NCBI RefSeq assembly: GCF_000382185.1 | Contig: NZ_KB907784.1 | Coordinates: 2,257,633-2,321,632 of the forward strand | Direction of reading: 5' to 3' | Length of the DNA stretch: 64,000 nucleotides | Origin: Bordetella sp. FB-8 | GTDB lineage: Bacteria; Pseudomonadota; Gammaproteobacteria; Burkholderiales; Burkholderiaceae_B | Shown here: in pieces, positions 39,222 through 49,255 of the stretch | How positions within the stretch are numbered: the first letter of the stretch is position 1 | How the letters are laid out: the number at the start of each line of letters is the position of its first letter | Translations under genes and position numbers: made by a program | Notes under the pieces: generated by a model | Told to the model about the DNA's origin: nothing | Seen by the model: the letters and a program-made list of their open reading frames with translations, nothing else | The model's database searches: none

Positions 39222-40415
39222 TCAGAAAAACGCTTGCAAGCCCGTCTGCGCACGGCCCAGGATCAACGCATGCACGTCGTGGGTGCCTTCGTAGGTATTG
39301 ACCACTTCCAGGTTGACCAGGTGGCGCGCCACGCCGAATTCGTCCGAGATGCCGTTGCCGCCCAGCATGTCGCGCGCCAGTCGGGCGATGTCCAGGGACT
39401 TGCCGCAGGAGTTGCGCTTCATGATGGAAGTGATTTCCACCGCGGCGGTGCCCTCGTCCTTCATGCGGCCCAGGCGCAGGCAGCCTTGCAGCGCCAGGGT
39501 GATCTCGGTCTGCATGTCGGCCAGCTTCTTCTGGATCAGCTGGTTCTGCGCCAGAGGACGGCCGAATTGCTTGCGATCCATGGTGTATTGGCGGGCGGTA
39601 TGCCAGCAGAATTCAGCTGCGCCCAGCGCACCCCAGGCAATGCCATAGCGGGCCGAGTTCAGGCAGGTGAAAGGGCCGCGCAGACCGCTGACCTTGGGCA
39701 TCATCTGGGCTTGGTCCACCTCGACCTCGTCCATGACGATCTCGCCGGTGATCGAGGCGCGCAGGCCGACCTTGCCGTGTATGGCCGGGGCCGACAGGCC
39801 CTTCATGCCCTTTTCCAGGATGAAGCCGCGGATCTTGCCGTCGTGTTCGCCGCCCACACACTTGGCCCACACCACGAACACGGTGGCGATGGGCGAGTTG
39901 GTGATCCACATTTTGTTGCCGGTGAGCTTGTAGCCGCCGTCGACCTTGACCGCGCGGGTTTCCATGCCGTTGGGATCGGAGCCGTGGTTGGGCTCGGTCA
40001 GGCCGAAGCAGCCTATCCATTCGCCGCGGGCGAGCTTGGGCAGGTACTTGCGCTTTTGCTCTTCGCTGCCGAATTCGTTGATGGGCACCATCACCAGGGA
40101 CGACTGCACGCTCATCATGGAGCGGTAGCCGGAGTCGACGCGCTCGACTTCGCGCGCGATCAGGCCGTAGCTGACGTAGTTCAGGCCCGAACCGCCGTAC
40201 TCGGCAGGTATGGTCGGTCCCAGCAGGCCCAGCTCGCCCATTTCGGAGAAGATGGCCGGGTCGGTCTTTTCGTGGCGGAAGGCTTCGAGCACGCGCGGCG
40301 CGAGCTTGTCCTGGGCATAGGCCGCCGCGGCATCGCGCACCATGCGCTCTTCTTCGGTCAGCTGTTGGTCCAGCAGCAGGGGGTCTTGCCAGTTGAAAGA
40401 GGGGCTGTCGGACAT
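39222..40415 (-). CDS. gcdH: Glutaryl-CoA dehydrogenase (acyl-CoA dehydrogenase family)
   Basis: An FAD enzyme that oxidises and decarboxylates glutaryl-CoA to crotonyl-CoA in lysine/tryptophan degradation. The 397-residue protein starts [20 protein letters not shown]. It has [48 protein letters not shown] and [20 protein letters not shown], where the glutamate of YEGTHD is the catalytic base. Sequence pattern favours GcdH over short-chain enzymes. It is a single gene here, with no glutaryl-CoA transferase adjacent. Confidence 0.94.
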   Translation of the reverse strand: MSDSPSFNWQDPLLLDQQLTEEERMVRDAAAAYAQDKLAPRVLEAFRHEKTDPAIFSEMGELGLLGPTIPAEYGGSGLNYVSYGLIAREVERVDSGYRSMMSVQSSLVMVPINEFGSEEQKRKYLPKLARGEWIGCFGLTEPNHGSDPNGMETRAVKVDGGYKLTGNKMWITNSPIATVFVVWAKCVGGEHDGKIRGFILEKGMKGLSAPAIHGKVGLRASITGEIVMDEVEVDQAQMMPKVSGLRGPFTCLNSARYGIAWGALGAAEFCWHTARQYTMDRKQFGRPLAQNQLIQKKLADMQTEITLALQGCLRLGRMKDEGTAAVEITSIMKRNSCGKSLDIARLARDMLGGNGISDEFGVARHLVNLEVVNTYEGTHDVHALILGRAQTGLQAFF

Positions 40416-40539
40416 GGTCCTGTCTCCGGTTGATTGATCAGAATAGTTTAGACTTAAAATAATTGGGCGCGCAATCGAAGCCTGCCCCGATCTGGCCCTC
40501 CCCGGACGATCACCCAGGGGGACGGGTTGCGCAGACCGC

Positions 40540-42222
40540 TCAACCCCTCAGCGCCGCGGCGCGGATCTTCTCCAGCGTCGTGGACGGGCTGATGACTTCG
40601 GGGTCGATCAGGCAATGCAGGATGGCCGGCTTGCCGCTGGCCAGGGCGCGTTCCAGGGCCGGGGCGAACTGTTCGGTGGTTTCGACGCGCTCGCCGTGCC
40701 CGCCGAAGGCCTGCGCGTAGGCGACGAAATCGGGGTTCTGCAGGCCGGTGGCCGAGACGCGGCCCGGATAGTGGCGCTCCTGGTGCATGCGGATGGTGCC
40801 GTACATGCCGTTGTCGATCAGCAGCACAATGATGGCCAGGCCGTACTGCACTGCGGTGGCGAATTCCTGCCCGTGCATCATGAAGCAGCCGTCGCCGGCG
40901 AAGCAGACCACGGTTCTGTCGGGCATGACCCGCTTGGCGCCCACGGCGGCCGGCAGGCCGTAGCCCATGGACCCGGAGGTGGGCGCGAGTTGCGTGGCGT
41001 AGCGTGTGAAGCGGTGAAAGCGATGCAGCCAGGTGGCGTAGTTGCCGGCGCCGTTGGTCATGATGGCGTTCGCGGGCAGCGTGTTTTCCAAGTGCTGCAT
41101 CACTTCACCGAGCTGCAGCTTGCCCGGCGTGCGGATGGGCGCCGGGTCGCTCCAGTTCAGGTAGGAAGCGTGCAGGGCTTCGGTGCTGCCGGCCCAGGCC
41201 GGACGGCCGATGGGGGCTGGGAACTGCGCCAGGGCTGCGCAGAAGGCGATCGGCGAGGTATTGATGGCCAGGTTCGCCCGGTACACGCGGTTGAGCTCGC
41301 CGCTGTCGGGGTGGATGTGAACCAGCTTTTGCCGGGGCACGGGGATGTCCAGCAGCGTATAGGCCTGGCTGGGGACTTCAGAGAGGCGCCCGCCCATCAG
41401 CAGCACCAGATCGGAGGTCCTGATGCGTTCGACCAGCGCCGGGTTGATGCCCAGGCCCACGTCGCCGATGAACGAGGGGTGGTCGGCCGGGAAGAGCATC
41501 TGGCGCCGGAAGGACACGCCCACGGGTAGGTCATGGCGTTTGGCGAACTCGGCGAACTGCGCCACGGCCTGCGCGTTCCAGCGCGTGCCGCCCAGGATGG
41601 CCACCGGCGCCTTGGCGCTGGCCAGAAGGCGGGCCAGCTCGGTCAGCTGGCCGGGGGCCGGATCGGTCTCGACGACTTCGTAGCGCGGCGCATCGGGCAC
41701 CTGCGCGGTTTCGGTCAGCATGTCTTCGGGCAGGGCGATCACCACCGGGCCGGGGCGGCCCGAGGTGGCCACGTGGAAGGCGCGCGAGACGATCTCGGGA
41801 ATGCGCTCGACCTGGTCGATCTCGGTGACCCACTTGGCCTGCGTGCCGAACACGGCGCGGTAGTCCATTTCCTGGAAGGCTTCGCGCTCGCGCATGCCGC
41901 GCTCGATCTGGCCCACGAACAGAATGAGCGGCGTGGAGTCCTGCTTGGCCACGTGCACGCCGGCCAGGGCGTTGGACGCGCCCGGGCCGCGCGTGACCAT
42001 CACCACCCCGGGTTCGCCGGTGAGCTTGCCGTGCGCGTCGGCCATCATGGCCGCGCCGCCTTCCTGGCGGCAGACGGTCACCTCGATGCGCGCGTCGTGC
42101 AGGCCGTCCAGTACGGCCAGATAGCTCTCGCCCGGCACGCAGAACACGTGCTTGACGCCCTGCGCCGCCAATTGGTCGACCAGGATGTGTCCGCCCAGGC
42201 GGGCGTTGGGGATGGAAGTCAT
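40540..42222 (-). CDS. Thiamine diphosphate-dependent enzyme of the acetolactate-synthase-like family
   Basis: A 560-residue three-domain ThDP enzyme. The catalytic glutamate is in [19 protein letters not shown] (about residue 53), and [14 protein letters not shown] follows. The middle FAD-fold-like domain covers about residues 190-320. The ThDP motif is [17 protein letters not shown], later LLIDNGMYG. No small regulatory subunit gene is adjacent, so it is probably not a biosynthetic acetolactate synthase; benzoylformate- or sulfopyruvate-decarboxylase-like or related activity is equally possible. Confidence 0.85.
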   Translation of the reverse strand: MTSIPNARLGGHILVDQLAAQGVKHVFCVPGESYLAVLDGLHDARIEVTVCRQEGGAAMMADAHGKLTGEPGVVMVTRGPGASNALAGVHVAKQDSTPLILFVGQIERGMREREAFQEMDYRAVFGTQAKWVTEIDQVERIPEIVSRAFHVATSGRPGPVVIALPEDMLTETAQVPDAPRYEVVETDPAPGQLTELARLLASAKAPVAILGGTRWNAQAVAQFAEFAKRHDLPVGVSFRRQMLFPADHPSFIGDVGLGINPALVERIRTSDLVLLMGGRLSEVPSQAYTLLDIPVPRQKLVHIHPDSGELNRVYRANLAINTSPIAFCAALAQFPAPIGRPAWAGSTEALHASYLNWSDPAPIRTPGKLQLGEVMQHLENTLPANAIMTNGAGNYATWLHRFHRFTRYATQLAPTSGSMGYGLPAAVGAKRVMPDRTVVCFAGDGCFMMHGQEFATAVQYGLAIIVLLIDNGMYGTIRMHQERHYPGRVSATGLQNPDFVAYAQAFGGHGERVETTEQFAPALERALASGKPAILHCLIDPEVISPSTTLEKIRAAALRG

Positions 42223-42359
42223 GTGCCTCTCAATCGGGTAAGCGGAAAATCAGGCCAGAGTAATGTGCCGGCGCGGCATAAAGCAATTGAGAAAATCGCA
42301 CTAGGTCTTGAGAGTTCGGCACGGTCCGGCGGGCCCGGCCGTGCGCCGAAACACCGGAA

Positions 42360-43376
42360 TCAGGCAGCCAGGCCGTCGAAGAACCGGCAGGCGTTCGATT
42401 CCAGCGCCTCGATGTAGTAGCCGCCTTCCTGCACGATCAAGGTCGGCAGCTTTAGGGCGCCGACCGCGCGGCCCAGTCGCTCGAAGCCGCCTTCGCTGAC
42501 CGAGACCTTGGCCTGCGGGTCTTTCTCGAAGATGTCGAATCCCAGCGACAGCACCAGCGCGTCGGGCTGAAACAGTTCGATGGCGGTGCAGGCCTGGTCC
42601 AGCTTATCGAAGAAGACCGACTCGGGCGAGCCGTGCGGCATGGGCAGGTTGACGTTGTAGCCGTAGCCCGCGCCCGCGCCGCGCTCGTTCTCGAAGCCGG
42701 CCACCGCCGGGTAGAAATTCTCCGGGTCGCCGTGGATCGAGACGTACAGCACGTCGTTGCGCTCGTAGAAGATTTCCTGGGTGCCTTGGCCGTGATGCAT
42801 GTCGGTATCGAGGACGACGACCTTCGGATACCTGGCGGTCAGGTGCTGCGCGGCGATGGCCGCATTGTTCAAGTAGCAGAAACCGCCGGCCGCATCGCGC
42901 CGGGCATGGTGGCCGGGCGGGCGGCACAGCGCATAGGCCTGGCGTTCGCCGGCCAACAGGTCCTGGGCGGCGGCGACGGCGCACTGGGCCGACCAATAAG
43001 CCGATTGCCAGGTCTTGGGACCGACCGGGCAACTGCCGTCGGCCAGATAGCGGCCAGCCTGCGCCAGCATGCCCCGCAGGGCGTTGGGCTCGCGCACGAA
43101 AATAGTGGGCATGACCTCGTCGCCCCAGTCCTCGGGCAACTGCGTCCAGTTGCGGTGGGCGCTTTCCAGAAAACGCAGGTAGTCCAGCGTGTGCACGGCC
43201 GAGATCGGGCCGGCGCCCTGGTCGGCCGGCGCGCTTACGGCAAAGCCCAGCTTGCGGGCCGCGCCCACCAGGCCGTCCAGCCGGGCGGGAATTTCCTGCG
43301 GCGTGCGCATCTTGCCGCGCGAGAAATAGGTCTGTGGGTGATGCAGTTTCTGATCGTCGTGAAAATAGGTCTTCAT
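42360..43376 (-). CDS. Histone-deacetylase-fold amidohydrolase (acetylpolyamine amidohydrolase type)
   Basis: A zinc hydrolase of the arginase/deacetylase fold (338 residues). It shows YALCRPPGHHARRDAAGGFCYLNN with the catalytic histidine pair, zinc ligands in DTDMHHGQGTQE, and the second aspartate in LSLGFDIFEKDP. Start ATG 43376 gives MKTYFHDDQKLHHPQTYFSRG, the usual opening of bacterial acetylpolyamine amidohydrolases. It likely removes acetyl groups from small amides such as acetylated polyamines. Divergent from xerD. Confidence 0.9.
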   Translation of the reverse strand: MKTYFHDDQKLHHPQTYFSRGKMRTPQEIPARLDGLVGAARKLGFAVSAPADQGAGPISAVHTLDYLRFLESAHRNWTQLPEDWGDEVMPTIFVREPNALRGMLAQAGRYLADGSCPVGPKTWQSAYWSAQCAVAAAQDLLAGERQAYALCRPPGHHARRDAAGGFCYLNNAAIAAQHLTARYPKVVVLDTDMHHGQGTQEIFYERNDVLYVSIHGDPENFYPAVAGFENERGAGAGYGYNVNLPMPHGSPESVFFDKLDQACTAIELFQPDALVLSLGFDIFEKDPQAKVSVSEGGFERLGRAVGALKLPTLIVQEGGYYIEALESNACRFFDGLAA

Positions 43377-43478
43377 GCCGTGGCTTCCCGGTGTTTGGAT
43401 CACATTGCGATGTACATAAGAGTAAACCGAAGACGCGGCGGACTCATGCGCGCGGCGCGCGGGTAGAATCGCAGGCAG

Positions 43479-44432
43479 ATGAGCAAGGACAAGAATTCTT
43501 CCCCTTCTTCAGCCTCGGTCTTGGCCGCGCAGGCCGACATCGACGCCTTTATCGACGCGATCTGGCTGGAAGACGGCCTGGCCGCCAATTCGCTGGCCGC
43601 GTACCGCCGCGACCTCGCCGCCTTTGCCGCCTGGCTGGAAGCACCTGCGCAGAGCCGCCTGCCGGCGGCCCTCGCGCTGACTCAGGCCGAGACCGCCCAC
43701 ATCGAATCCTGGTTCGCTTCGCGCCATGCGCAGAGCCGGCCCGCCACGGCCAACCGGCGCCTGGCCGCGCTGCGCCGCTTCTACGCCTGGGCACTGCGCG
43801 AGCACCGCAGTGCGCGTGATCCGTGCCTGACGCTGGTGGCGGCCAAGCAGCCGCCGCGCCTGCCCAAGACCTTGTCGGAAGCGCAGGTCGAAGCGCTGCT
43901 GCGAGCGCCGGACGTCGATACCGCGCGCGGCCTGCGCGACCGCGCCATGCTGGAGACGATCTACGCCACCGGCCTGCGCGTGTCCGAACTGGTGGGCCTG
44001 CGCGCGCTCGAAGTGAGTCTGAACGAAGGCGTGGTGCGCGTGGTGCTGGGCAAGGGCGGCAAGGATCGCCTGGTGCCGCTGGGCGCCGAAGCCGCGCACT
44101 GGATCGATCGCTACTCGCGTCAGGCGCGCCCTGAATTGACCGGCGCGAAGGTCAGCGATGCGCTCTTTGTCACGGCCCGCGCGCAGGCCATGACGCGCCA
44201 GGCTTTCTGGCAGATCGTCAAGAAATACGCCGCGCAGGCCGACATCCATGCGCCCTTGTCGCCGCACGTGCTGCGCCATGCCTTCGCCACGCACTTGCTC
44301 AACCACGGCGCCGATCTGCGCGTGGTGCAGATGCTGCTGGGGCACGCCGACATCTCCACCACGCAGATCTACACCCATGTGGCGCGCGAGCGCCTGAAGG
44401 CCCTGCACGCGGCGCATCATCCGCGCGGCTGA
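43479..44432 (+). CDS. xerD: Site-specific tyrosine recombinase XerD
   Basis: With XerC it resolves chromosome dimers at dif. The 317-residue protein has an N-terminal SAM-like core-binding domain (residues 18-110) and the catalytic domain with R167 in ATGLRVSEL, lysines in GKGGKDR (about 191-195), H263-R266 in PHVLRHAFATHLL, H289 in LGHADIS, and nucleophile Y298 in TTQIYTH. No mobile-element genes are near, which supports housekeeping XerD. ybaK follows after 20 bases. Confidence 0.95.
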   Translation: MSKDKNSSPSSASVLAAQADIDAFIDAIWLEDGLAANSLAAYRRDLAAFAAWLEAPAQSRLPAALALTQAETAHIESWFASRHAQSRPATANRRLAALRRFYAWALREHRSARDPCLTLVAAKQPPRLPKTLSEAQVEALLRAPDVDTARGLRDRAMLETIYATGLRVSELVGLRALEVSLNEGVVRVVLGKGGKDRLVPLGAEAAHWIDRYSRQARPELTGAKVSDALFVTARAQAMTRQAFWQIVKKYAAQADIHAPLSPHVLRHAFATHLLNHGADLRVVQMLLGHADISTTQIYTHVARERLKALHAAHHPRG

Positions 44433-44452
44433 AATTTAAACTCGCCGGTATC

Positions 44453-44941
44453 ATGAGCAAAACCAAGCACGTCTGCGAAACCCCCGCCACCCAGCTCCTC
44501 AAGCAGCGCAAGGTGGCCTACGCCGAGCATCCCTACAATTACGTCGATCACGGCGGTACGGTCGAATCGGCGCGCCAACTCGGTGTGCACGAGCATGCCG
44601 TGGTCAAGACCCTCATCATGGAAGACGAGGATGCCAGGCCCATGGTGGTGCTGATGCACGGCGACCGCGAGGTGTCCACCAAGAACCTCGCGCGCCAGAT
44701 CGGCGCCAAGAAGGTCGCGCCCTGCAAGCCCGAGGTGGCGCAGCGTCATTCCGGTTATCAGGTGGGCGGCACTTCGCCCTTTGGCACCCGCAAGCGCATG
44801 CCCATCTGGGTCGAGGCCTCGGTGCTGGACTTGCCGCGCATTTACATCAACGGCGGGCGGCGCGGTTATCTGGTGAGCATCGAGCCGGCGGCGCTGGTCG
44901 ACCTGCTGGGTGCCAGACCGGTGAACGCGGCGCTGGAATAG
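44453..44941 (+). CDS. ybaK: Cys-tRNA(Pro)/Cys-tRNA(Cys) deacylase YbaK
   Basis: Removes cysteine misloaded onto tRNA-Pro. The 162-residue protein starts MSKTKHVCETPATQLL and carries VKTLIM, the conserved catalytic-lysine loop, plus GGTSPFGTRKRMP and YINGGRRGYLVSIEP. Its length fits YbaK/EbsC and not a ProRS INS domain. It is downstream of xerD, with 20 bases between. Confidence 0.95.
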   Translation: MSKTKHVCETPATQLLKQRKVAYAEHPYNYVDHGGTVESARQLGVHEHAVVKTLIMEDEDARPMVVLMHGDREVSTKNLARQIGAKKVAPCKPEVAQRHSGYQVGGTSPFGTRKRMPIWVEASVLDLPRIYINGGRRGYLVSIEPAALVDLLGARPVNAALE

Positions 44942-45055
44942 GCGCTGGGCGTGCTTGGGCGCCGGGTCATAGTCAGGCAACAAGGCTTGCCGCATAATGA
45001 GGACAAACAGATCGGCCGGCGGACAGTCCGCCAGGCGGCTTACGAGGAGACACGC

Positions 45056-45634
45056 ATGAGCAAGAATTTGTTGATGTTGGTGGGCGACTACGCCGAAGAT
45101 TACGAAACCATGGTGCCCTTCCAGACGCTGCTGGCGGTGGGGCATGCCGTGCATGCGGTATGTCCAGACAAAAAGGCGGGCGACAGCATCGCCACCGCCA
45201 TCCATGATTTCGAAGGCGCGCAGACCTACAGCGAAAAGCGCGGCCACAACTTCGCGCTGAACTTCGACTTCGCCAAGGTCGATCCGGCCGCCTACGACGG
45301 CCTGGTGATCCCCGGTGGCCGGGCGCCCGAATACCTGCGCCTGAACGAACGCGTGCTGGAAATCGTGCGTCACTTCGACCAGGCCGGCAAGCCCATCGCG
45401 GCCGTGTGCCACGGCGCGCAGCTGCTTGCCGCGGCGGGCATCCTGAAGGGCCGCACCTGTTCGGCCTATCCGGCCTGCGCGCCTGAGGTGCGGCTGGCGG
45501 GCGGCACGTACGCCGATATCGCCATCGACCAGGCCCATACCGACGGCAATCTGGTGACCGCTCCGGCCTGGCCCGCGCATCCGGCCTGGCTGGCGCAGTT
45601 TCTCAAGGTGTTGGGCACGCGCATCGCGCATTGA
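45056..45634 (+). CDS. DJ-1/PfpI-family protein
   Basis: A 192-residue protein of the class I glutamine-amidotransferase-like fold. ATG 45056 follows GAGGAGA. The nucleophile elbow is [10 protein letters not shown] with a cysteine; [11 protein letters not shown] holds the preceding glutamate/glycine region. Relatives include glyoxalase III, deglycase or peptidase-like proteins. Activity cannot be fixed from sequence. Closed by a terminator just past the stop. Confidence 0.92.
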   Translation: MSKNLLMLVGDYAEDYETMVPFQTLLAVGHAVHAVCPDKKAGDSIATAIHDFEGAQTYSEKRGHNFALNFDFAKVDPAAYDGLVIPGGRAPEYLRLNERVLEIVRHFDQAGKPIAAVCHGAQLLAAAGILKGRTCSAYPACAPEVRLAGGTYADIAIDQAHTDGNLVTAPAWPAHPAWLAQFLKVLGTRIAH

Positions 45635-45655
45635 TTCCGCGCTTCACAAACAAAC

Positions 45656-45678
45656 GGCCGCTTGCGCGGCCTTTTTTT
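45656..45678 (+). terminator. Rho-independent terminator after the DJ-1/PfpI gene
   Basis: Stem GGCCGC (45656-45661) with GCGGCC (45666-45671), four-base loop, then seven T. It separates this unit from the asp operon. Confidence 0.88.
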
Positions 45679-45809
45679 ATGCATCCGGTGCGGTCACAGC
45701 CGGGCGATCCGCACTCCAGGGTCGCGTCCGGCTTTTTTGCGCGGTAATGCGTCTGTTCGGAAATCTCCGCTCGGCGCACTTGCCTATTCTCTTGCGGCAC
45801 CGGGCGGTG

Positions 45810-45858
45810 TTGACCTAAATCAACATCTCAATGTCTATGAGTACCTACGATGTCTCGC
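45810..45858 (+). promoter_or_regulatory. FNR-type box and class II promoter of the asp operon
   Basis: TTGAC-CTAA-ATCAA at 45810-45823 matches the FNR/ANR consensus TTGAT-N4-ATCAA at nine of ten fixed positions. A -10-like TACGAT lies at 45846-45851, so a start near 45858 puts the box centre (45816.5) at -41.5, the class II activation position. This predicts induction of the downstream operon at low oxygen. It also makes ATG 45850 unusable, because it overlaps the -10 box. Confidence 0.78.
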
Positions 45859-45882
45859 AACCACTACTTTCATGAGACCGAG

Positions 45883-47592
45883 ATGGACGTCATACGACAT
45901 TTATTCGCCATTCAGCCACTGCTTGCACTCTTCATCACGATCGCGCTGGGTTATTGGGTCGGGAAAATCAAGATAGGAAGCTTTGTGCTGGGGGGGATCG
46001 CCGGGACCTTGCTGGTGGGAGTCATCATCGGTCAGCTGGGCGTTGATATAGACAGCGGGATCAAAAATATTTTCTTTGCGCTGTTTATCTACGCGGTCGG
46101 ATTCCAGGGTGGCCCGCAGTTCTTTCATGCATTGAACCGCCGGTCCCTCAATCAGCTGATTTCCTCCTTCGTCATGTGTCTGATCGGTCTGCTCTGCGTG
46201 CTGATCGCCGCGTGGATGTTCGGACTGGATCGAGGAATGGCGGCAGGTCTGGCCGCGGGCGGCCTGACGCAGTCTGCGATTCTCGGTACCGCCGGCGATG
46301 CGATCGCGAAGCTGGGTTTGTCGCCCGCCCTCGTCAAAACCATGCAGACCAATGTGGCCGTGGGCTATGCCGTCTGCTACATCTTCGGGTCGCTCGGGCC
46401 GATCATCATGGTTAGCTGGTTTCTGCCGCTCATCATGAAATGGGACATCCGCAAGGAAGCCGTCAAGCTTGCGAAAGAGATGTCGGGAGGCAGCGCGGAA
46501 CTGGACCCCGGCCAGTTCAATGCGGTCGCAACGCTATCCACGCGCATGTATGAAGTGGCGCCAAATGGGAAAGCGGTGGGCAGGACCATTCTGGAGATCG
46601 ACAAGGCGCTTGGCGATGCCGCGGTGGAAGCCATCCTGCGGGGGGGCGCCATGATCGACATGGCCGACACGACCATCATCCAGTCGGGCGACCAGGTTGC
46701 AATCACCGGCAGGGTCGATGCGCTGAAAGCCACTCATGATCTGCTCGGCGCCGAAATGGCTCCTCCGGCCGGCCTGTCGCTAGTCGAGGAAAACCGCGAA
46801 ATTATTTTGACCAATCGTGCGCTGAGCGGGCGTGAAATCGCCGAGATACACGATCATGCCAACATCGAAACGCGCCGTGGGGTCTTTTTGACCGCGGTAA
46901 AGCGGATGGGAAGGAATTTGCCCTTGCTGGGCAAACTGCAATTGAAGACCGGCGATGAACTGCATTTCCTGGGGAGCCCTGCCGACCTGAACCGGGTGCA
47001 GTCCAAGATTGGCTACAAAATCAGCGCCGCCGCCGTCACCGATTTCATTTTTTTCGGCATTGGCATGCTGATCGGCATGCTGATCGGCATGATCGAATTC
47101 AAGCTATGGGGCGTGCCGGTTTCAATCGGCAGCGGAGGCGGTTGCCTGCTCTCGGGCCTGTTGTTCGGCTGGCTGCGCAGCGTGCATCCGAGATTTGCCG
47201 CCCTGCCCATCGGTGCGTCCACGTTTCTGCGCGACTTCGGACTGGCCGTGTTCGTGGGTGTGGTGGGCATCTCGGCCGGCCCCCAGGCGCTGGTCGCCAT
47301 ACGGGAGCACGGGTTGACGCTGTTTTTTCTCGGTGTCGGCGTCACGCTGATTCCGCAGATCATCACCTTCTTTTTCTCCTATTACGTTCTGCGCATCAAG
47401 AATCCCATCGAAGCGCTGGCCTGCGTGGCTGGCGGACGCAGTGCGAATCCCGCCTTCGCTGCACTGCTGGAGAAGGCCGGCAACGCCACGCCGGTCGTCT
47501 CATTCACCGTCACTTATGCAGTCGCAAACGTGTTCCTGACGCTGTGGGGGCCGGTCATCGTCGGCATCATCACCAAGAACGCCGCACTTTAA
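45883..47592 (+). CDS. aspT: Aspartate:alanine antiporter AspT (first copy)
   Basis: Exchanges external aspartate for internal alanine across the inner membrane. From ATG 45883 it has 569 residues (MDVIRHLFAIQPLLALF, like other AspT N-termini); ATG 45850 is in frame but lies in the promoter. About ten helices come in two blocks, with GYWVGKIKIGSFVLGGIAGT in the first and GIGMLIGMLIGMIEFKLWG in the second. A large cytoplasmic loop of TrkA-C-like repeats covers about residues 205-380. AspD follows 24 bases later. Confidence 0.93.
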   Translation: MDVIRHLFAIQPLLALFITIALGYWVGKIKIGSFVLGGIAGTLLVGVIIGQLGVDIDSGIKNIFFALFIYAVGFQGGPQFFHALNRRSLNQLISSFVMCLIGLLCVLIAAWMFGLDRGMAAGLAAGGLTQSAILGTAGDAIAKLGLSPALVKTMQTNVAVGYAVCYIFGSLGPIIMVSWFLPLIMKWDIRKEAVKLAKEMSGGSAELDPGQFNAVATLSTRMYEVAPNGKAVGRTILEIDKALGDAAVEAILRGGAMIDMADTTIIQSGDQVAITGRVDALKATHDLLGAEMAPPAGLSLVEENREIILTNRALSGREIAEIHDHANIETRRGVFLTAVKRMGRNLPLLGKLQLKTGDELHFLGSPADLNRVQSKIGYKISAAAVTDFIFFGIGMLIGMLIGMIEFKLWGVPVSIGSGGGCLLSGLLFGWLRSVHPRFAALPIGASTFLRDFGLAVFVGVVGISAGPQALVAIREHGLTLFFLGVGVTLIPQIITFFFSYYVLRIKNPIEALACVAGGRSANPAFAALLEKAGNATPVVSFTVTYAVANVFLTLWGPVIVGIITKNAAL

Positions 47593-47616
47593 CCAGTAGG
47601 GTATGCAAGGACTATC

Positions 47617-49212
47617 ATGCAACAGGATTTCAGCCAGTTCGCCAATCTGAGCCCTTTTGAACTCAAGGATCAGCTCATACAGGCCGCGACTTCGGACGCC
47701 CAGCGATTGATGTTGAACGCGGGGCGGGGCAATCCGAATTTCTTGGCCATATTGCCCCGCCTCGCTTTTCTGAGCATGGGTGAATTCGCGATGCAGGAGG
47801 CGCAGCGTTCATATTCCTACCTGAACAGCGGCTTTGGCGGGCTGCCCGAGCGCGACGGCATCACTCAACGGTTCGATACCTACATCAGCAACCATGCCGC
47901 AAGCGGTGGCGTCGATTTTCTGCGCGCGGCGATTTCCTATGTCAAGGATCAGCTAGGCCTGAGCCAGGATGCGTTCCTGTTCGAGATGGCCAGTGCATTT
48001 TTGGGCTGCAATTACCCCACTCCGCCGAGAATGCTTGTCCATGTCGAAGAAATCGTAAAGGCATATCTTGCGCAGGAAATGTTCGGGCCGCTACCGCGCC
48101 ACGAGGATTTCTCGGTGTTTGCCACCGAAGGCGGCACGGCGGCCATGACCTATATTTTTCAAAGCCTGCGTGAAAACGGCCTGATCAAGCCAGGCGACAA
48201 GATAGCCATCGCCACGCCGATCTTTTCGCCTTATCTGGAGATTCCCGTATTGAGCGATTACGGACTGGAAATCGTCGATATCCGGATGGACGAGCATGCC
48301 GATTGGCAACTGCCGGAATCGGAGATCGAAAAGCTCCTGGATCCGGCGATAAAAATATTTTGTCTGGTCAATCCGAGCAACCCGCCTTCGACCAAGCTGT
48401 CCGATGCGGTTCTGGATCAATTGGCCGGTTTTATTAACAGCAAAAAGCCGGACCTCTTTATCGTCACCGATGATGTGTACGGCACATTTGCCGATGACTT
48501 CGTCTCGTTGTTTGCCAAGTGTCCGCGCAATACGCTTTGTGTCTATTCATTTTCCAAATATTTCGGCGCAACCGGGTGGCGTCTCGGGCTGATCGCGCTG
48601 CATGACGACAATGTTTTCGATGCAGCGCTCTCTGCCATATCGGAAGAAAAAAAAGCGCTGCTCGATGCCCGCTATGCGTCCTTGACGACACAACCGCGCG
48701 CATTGCGTTTCATCGACCGCCTGGTCGCCGACAGCCGAGCGGTGGCGCTGAACCATACCGCCGGCTTGTCATCGCCGCAACAATTGCAGATGGCTCTTTT
48801 CGCGCTGAACGGCTTGATGGATCGCGAGCATCGCTACAAAAATGCCGCCAAACAGTTGATACGCCAGCGGTATTTCACGCTCTACAGAAATATGGGCGTC
48901 AAGGCCGCGCATCTGCCCAACGACGTGAACTACTACTCCCTGATCGATCTTCAAGAACTGGGAGGCGAACTGTATGGCTCGGAATTCGAAACCTGGTTTA
49001 CCCAAAGCAATCTGGGAACCAATTTCTTGTTCCGCCTGGCGCAGGAAACAGGCGTGGTGCTGTTGCCCGGCAAGGGTTTCGAAGTCGTCGACACGTCCGC
49101 GCGCGTATCGCTCGCCAACCTCACCGATCGCGAATATGCCTATATAGGCAAGTTCACGCGCCAGGTGCTGGACCAATACCACCAGGAGTTCCTGAGCAGC
49201 AGGCAAACGTAG
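47617..49212 (+). CDS. aspD: Aspartate 4-decarboxylase (L-aspartate beta-decarboxylase)
   Basis: A PLP enzyme turning L-aspartate into L-alanine plus CO2. The 531-residue length is characteristic of AspD, and longer than ordinary aminotransferases. Hallmarks are NAGRGNPNFLA, LNSGFGGLPERDGI, FATEGGTAAMTYIFQSL, CLVNPSNPPSTKLSD, TDDVYGTF and PLP lysine K314 in YSFSKYFGATGWRLG. It sits between two AspT genes. Decarboxylation uses an internal proton and the exchange carries charge, so the cycle makes proton-motive force. Confidence 0.96.
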   Translation: MQQDFSQFANLSPFELKDQLIQAATSDAQRLMLNAGRGNPNFLAILPRLAFLSMGEFAMQEAQRSYSYLNSGFGGLPERDGITQRFDTYISNHAASGGVDFLRAAISYVKDQLGLSQDAFLFEMASAFLGCNYPTPPRMLVHVEEIVKAYLAQEMFGPLPRHEDFSVFATEGGTAAMTYIFQSLRENGLIKPGDKIAIATPIFSPYLEIPVLSDYGLEIVDIRMDEHADWQLPESEIEKLLDPAIKIFCLVNPSNPPSTKLSDAVLDQLAGFINSKKPDLFIVTDDVYGTFADDFVSLFAKCPRNTLCVYSFSKYFGATGWRLGLIALHDDNVFDAALSAISEEKKALLDARYASLTTQPRALRFIDRLVADSRAVALNHTAGLSSPQQLQMALFALNGLMDREHRYKNAAKQLIRQRYFTLYRNMGVKAAHLPNDVNYYSLIDLQELGGELYGSEFETWFTQSNLGTNFLFRLAQETGVVLLPGKGFEVVDTSARVSLANLTDREYAYIGKFTRQVLDQYHQEFLSSRQT

Positions 49213-49255
49213 CCAGGCAGATCATCGCCTCCCCGGGCTTGCAAGTGTTCAGATC

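Noticed and set aside
43479-44432. Integrase of a mobile element
   Set aside because: Sequence and length fit XerD, the neighbours are housekeeping genes, and no attachment-site duplication is seen there.
45850-45882. ATG 45850 as the start of the first aspT
   Set aside because: It overlaps the -10 box predicted from the FNR site and lies upstream of the expected transcript start; AspT homology begins at 45883.
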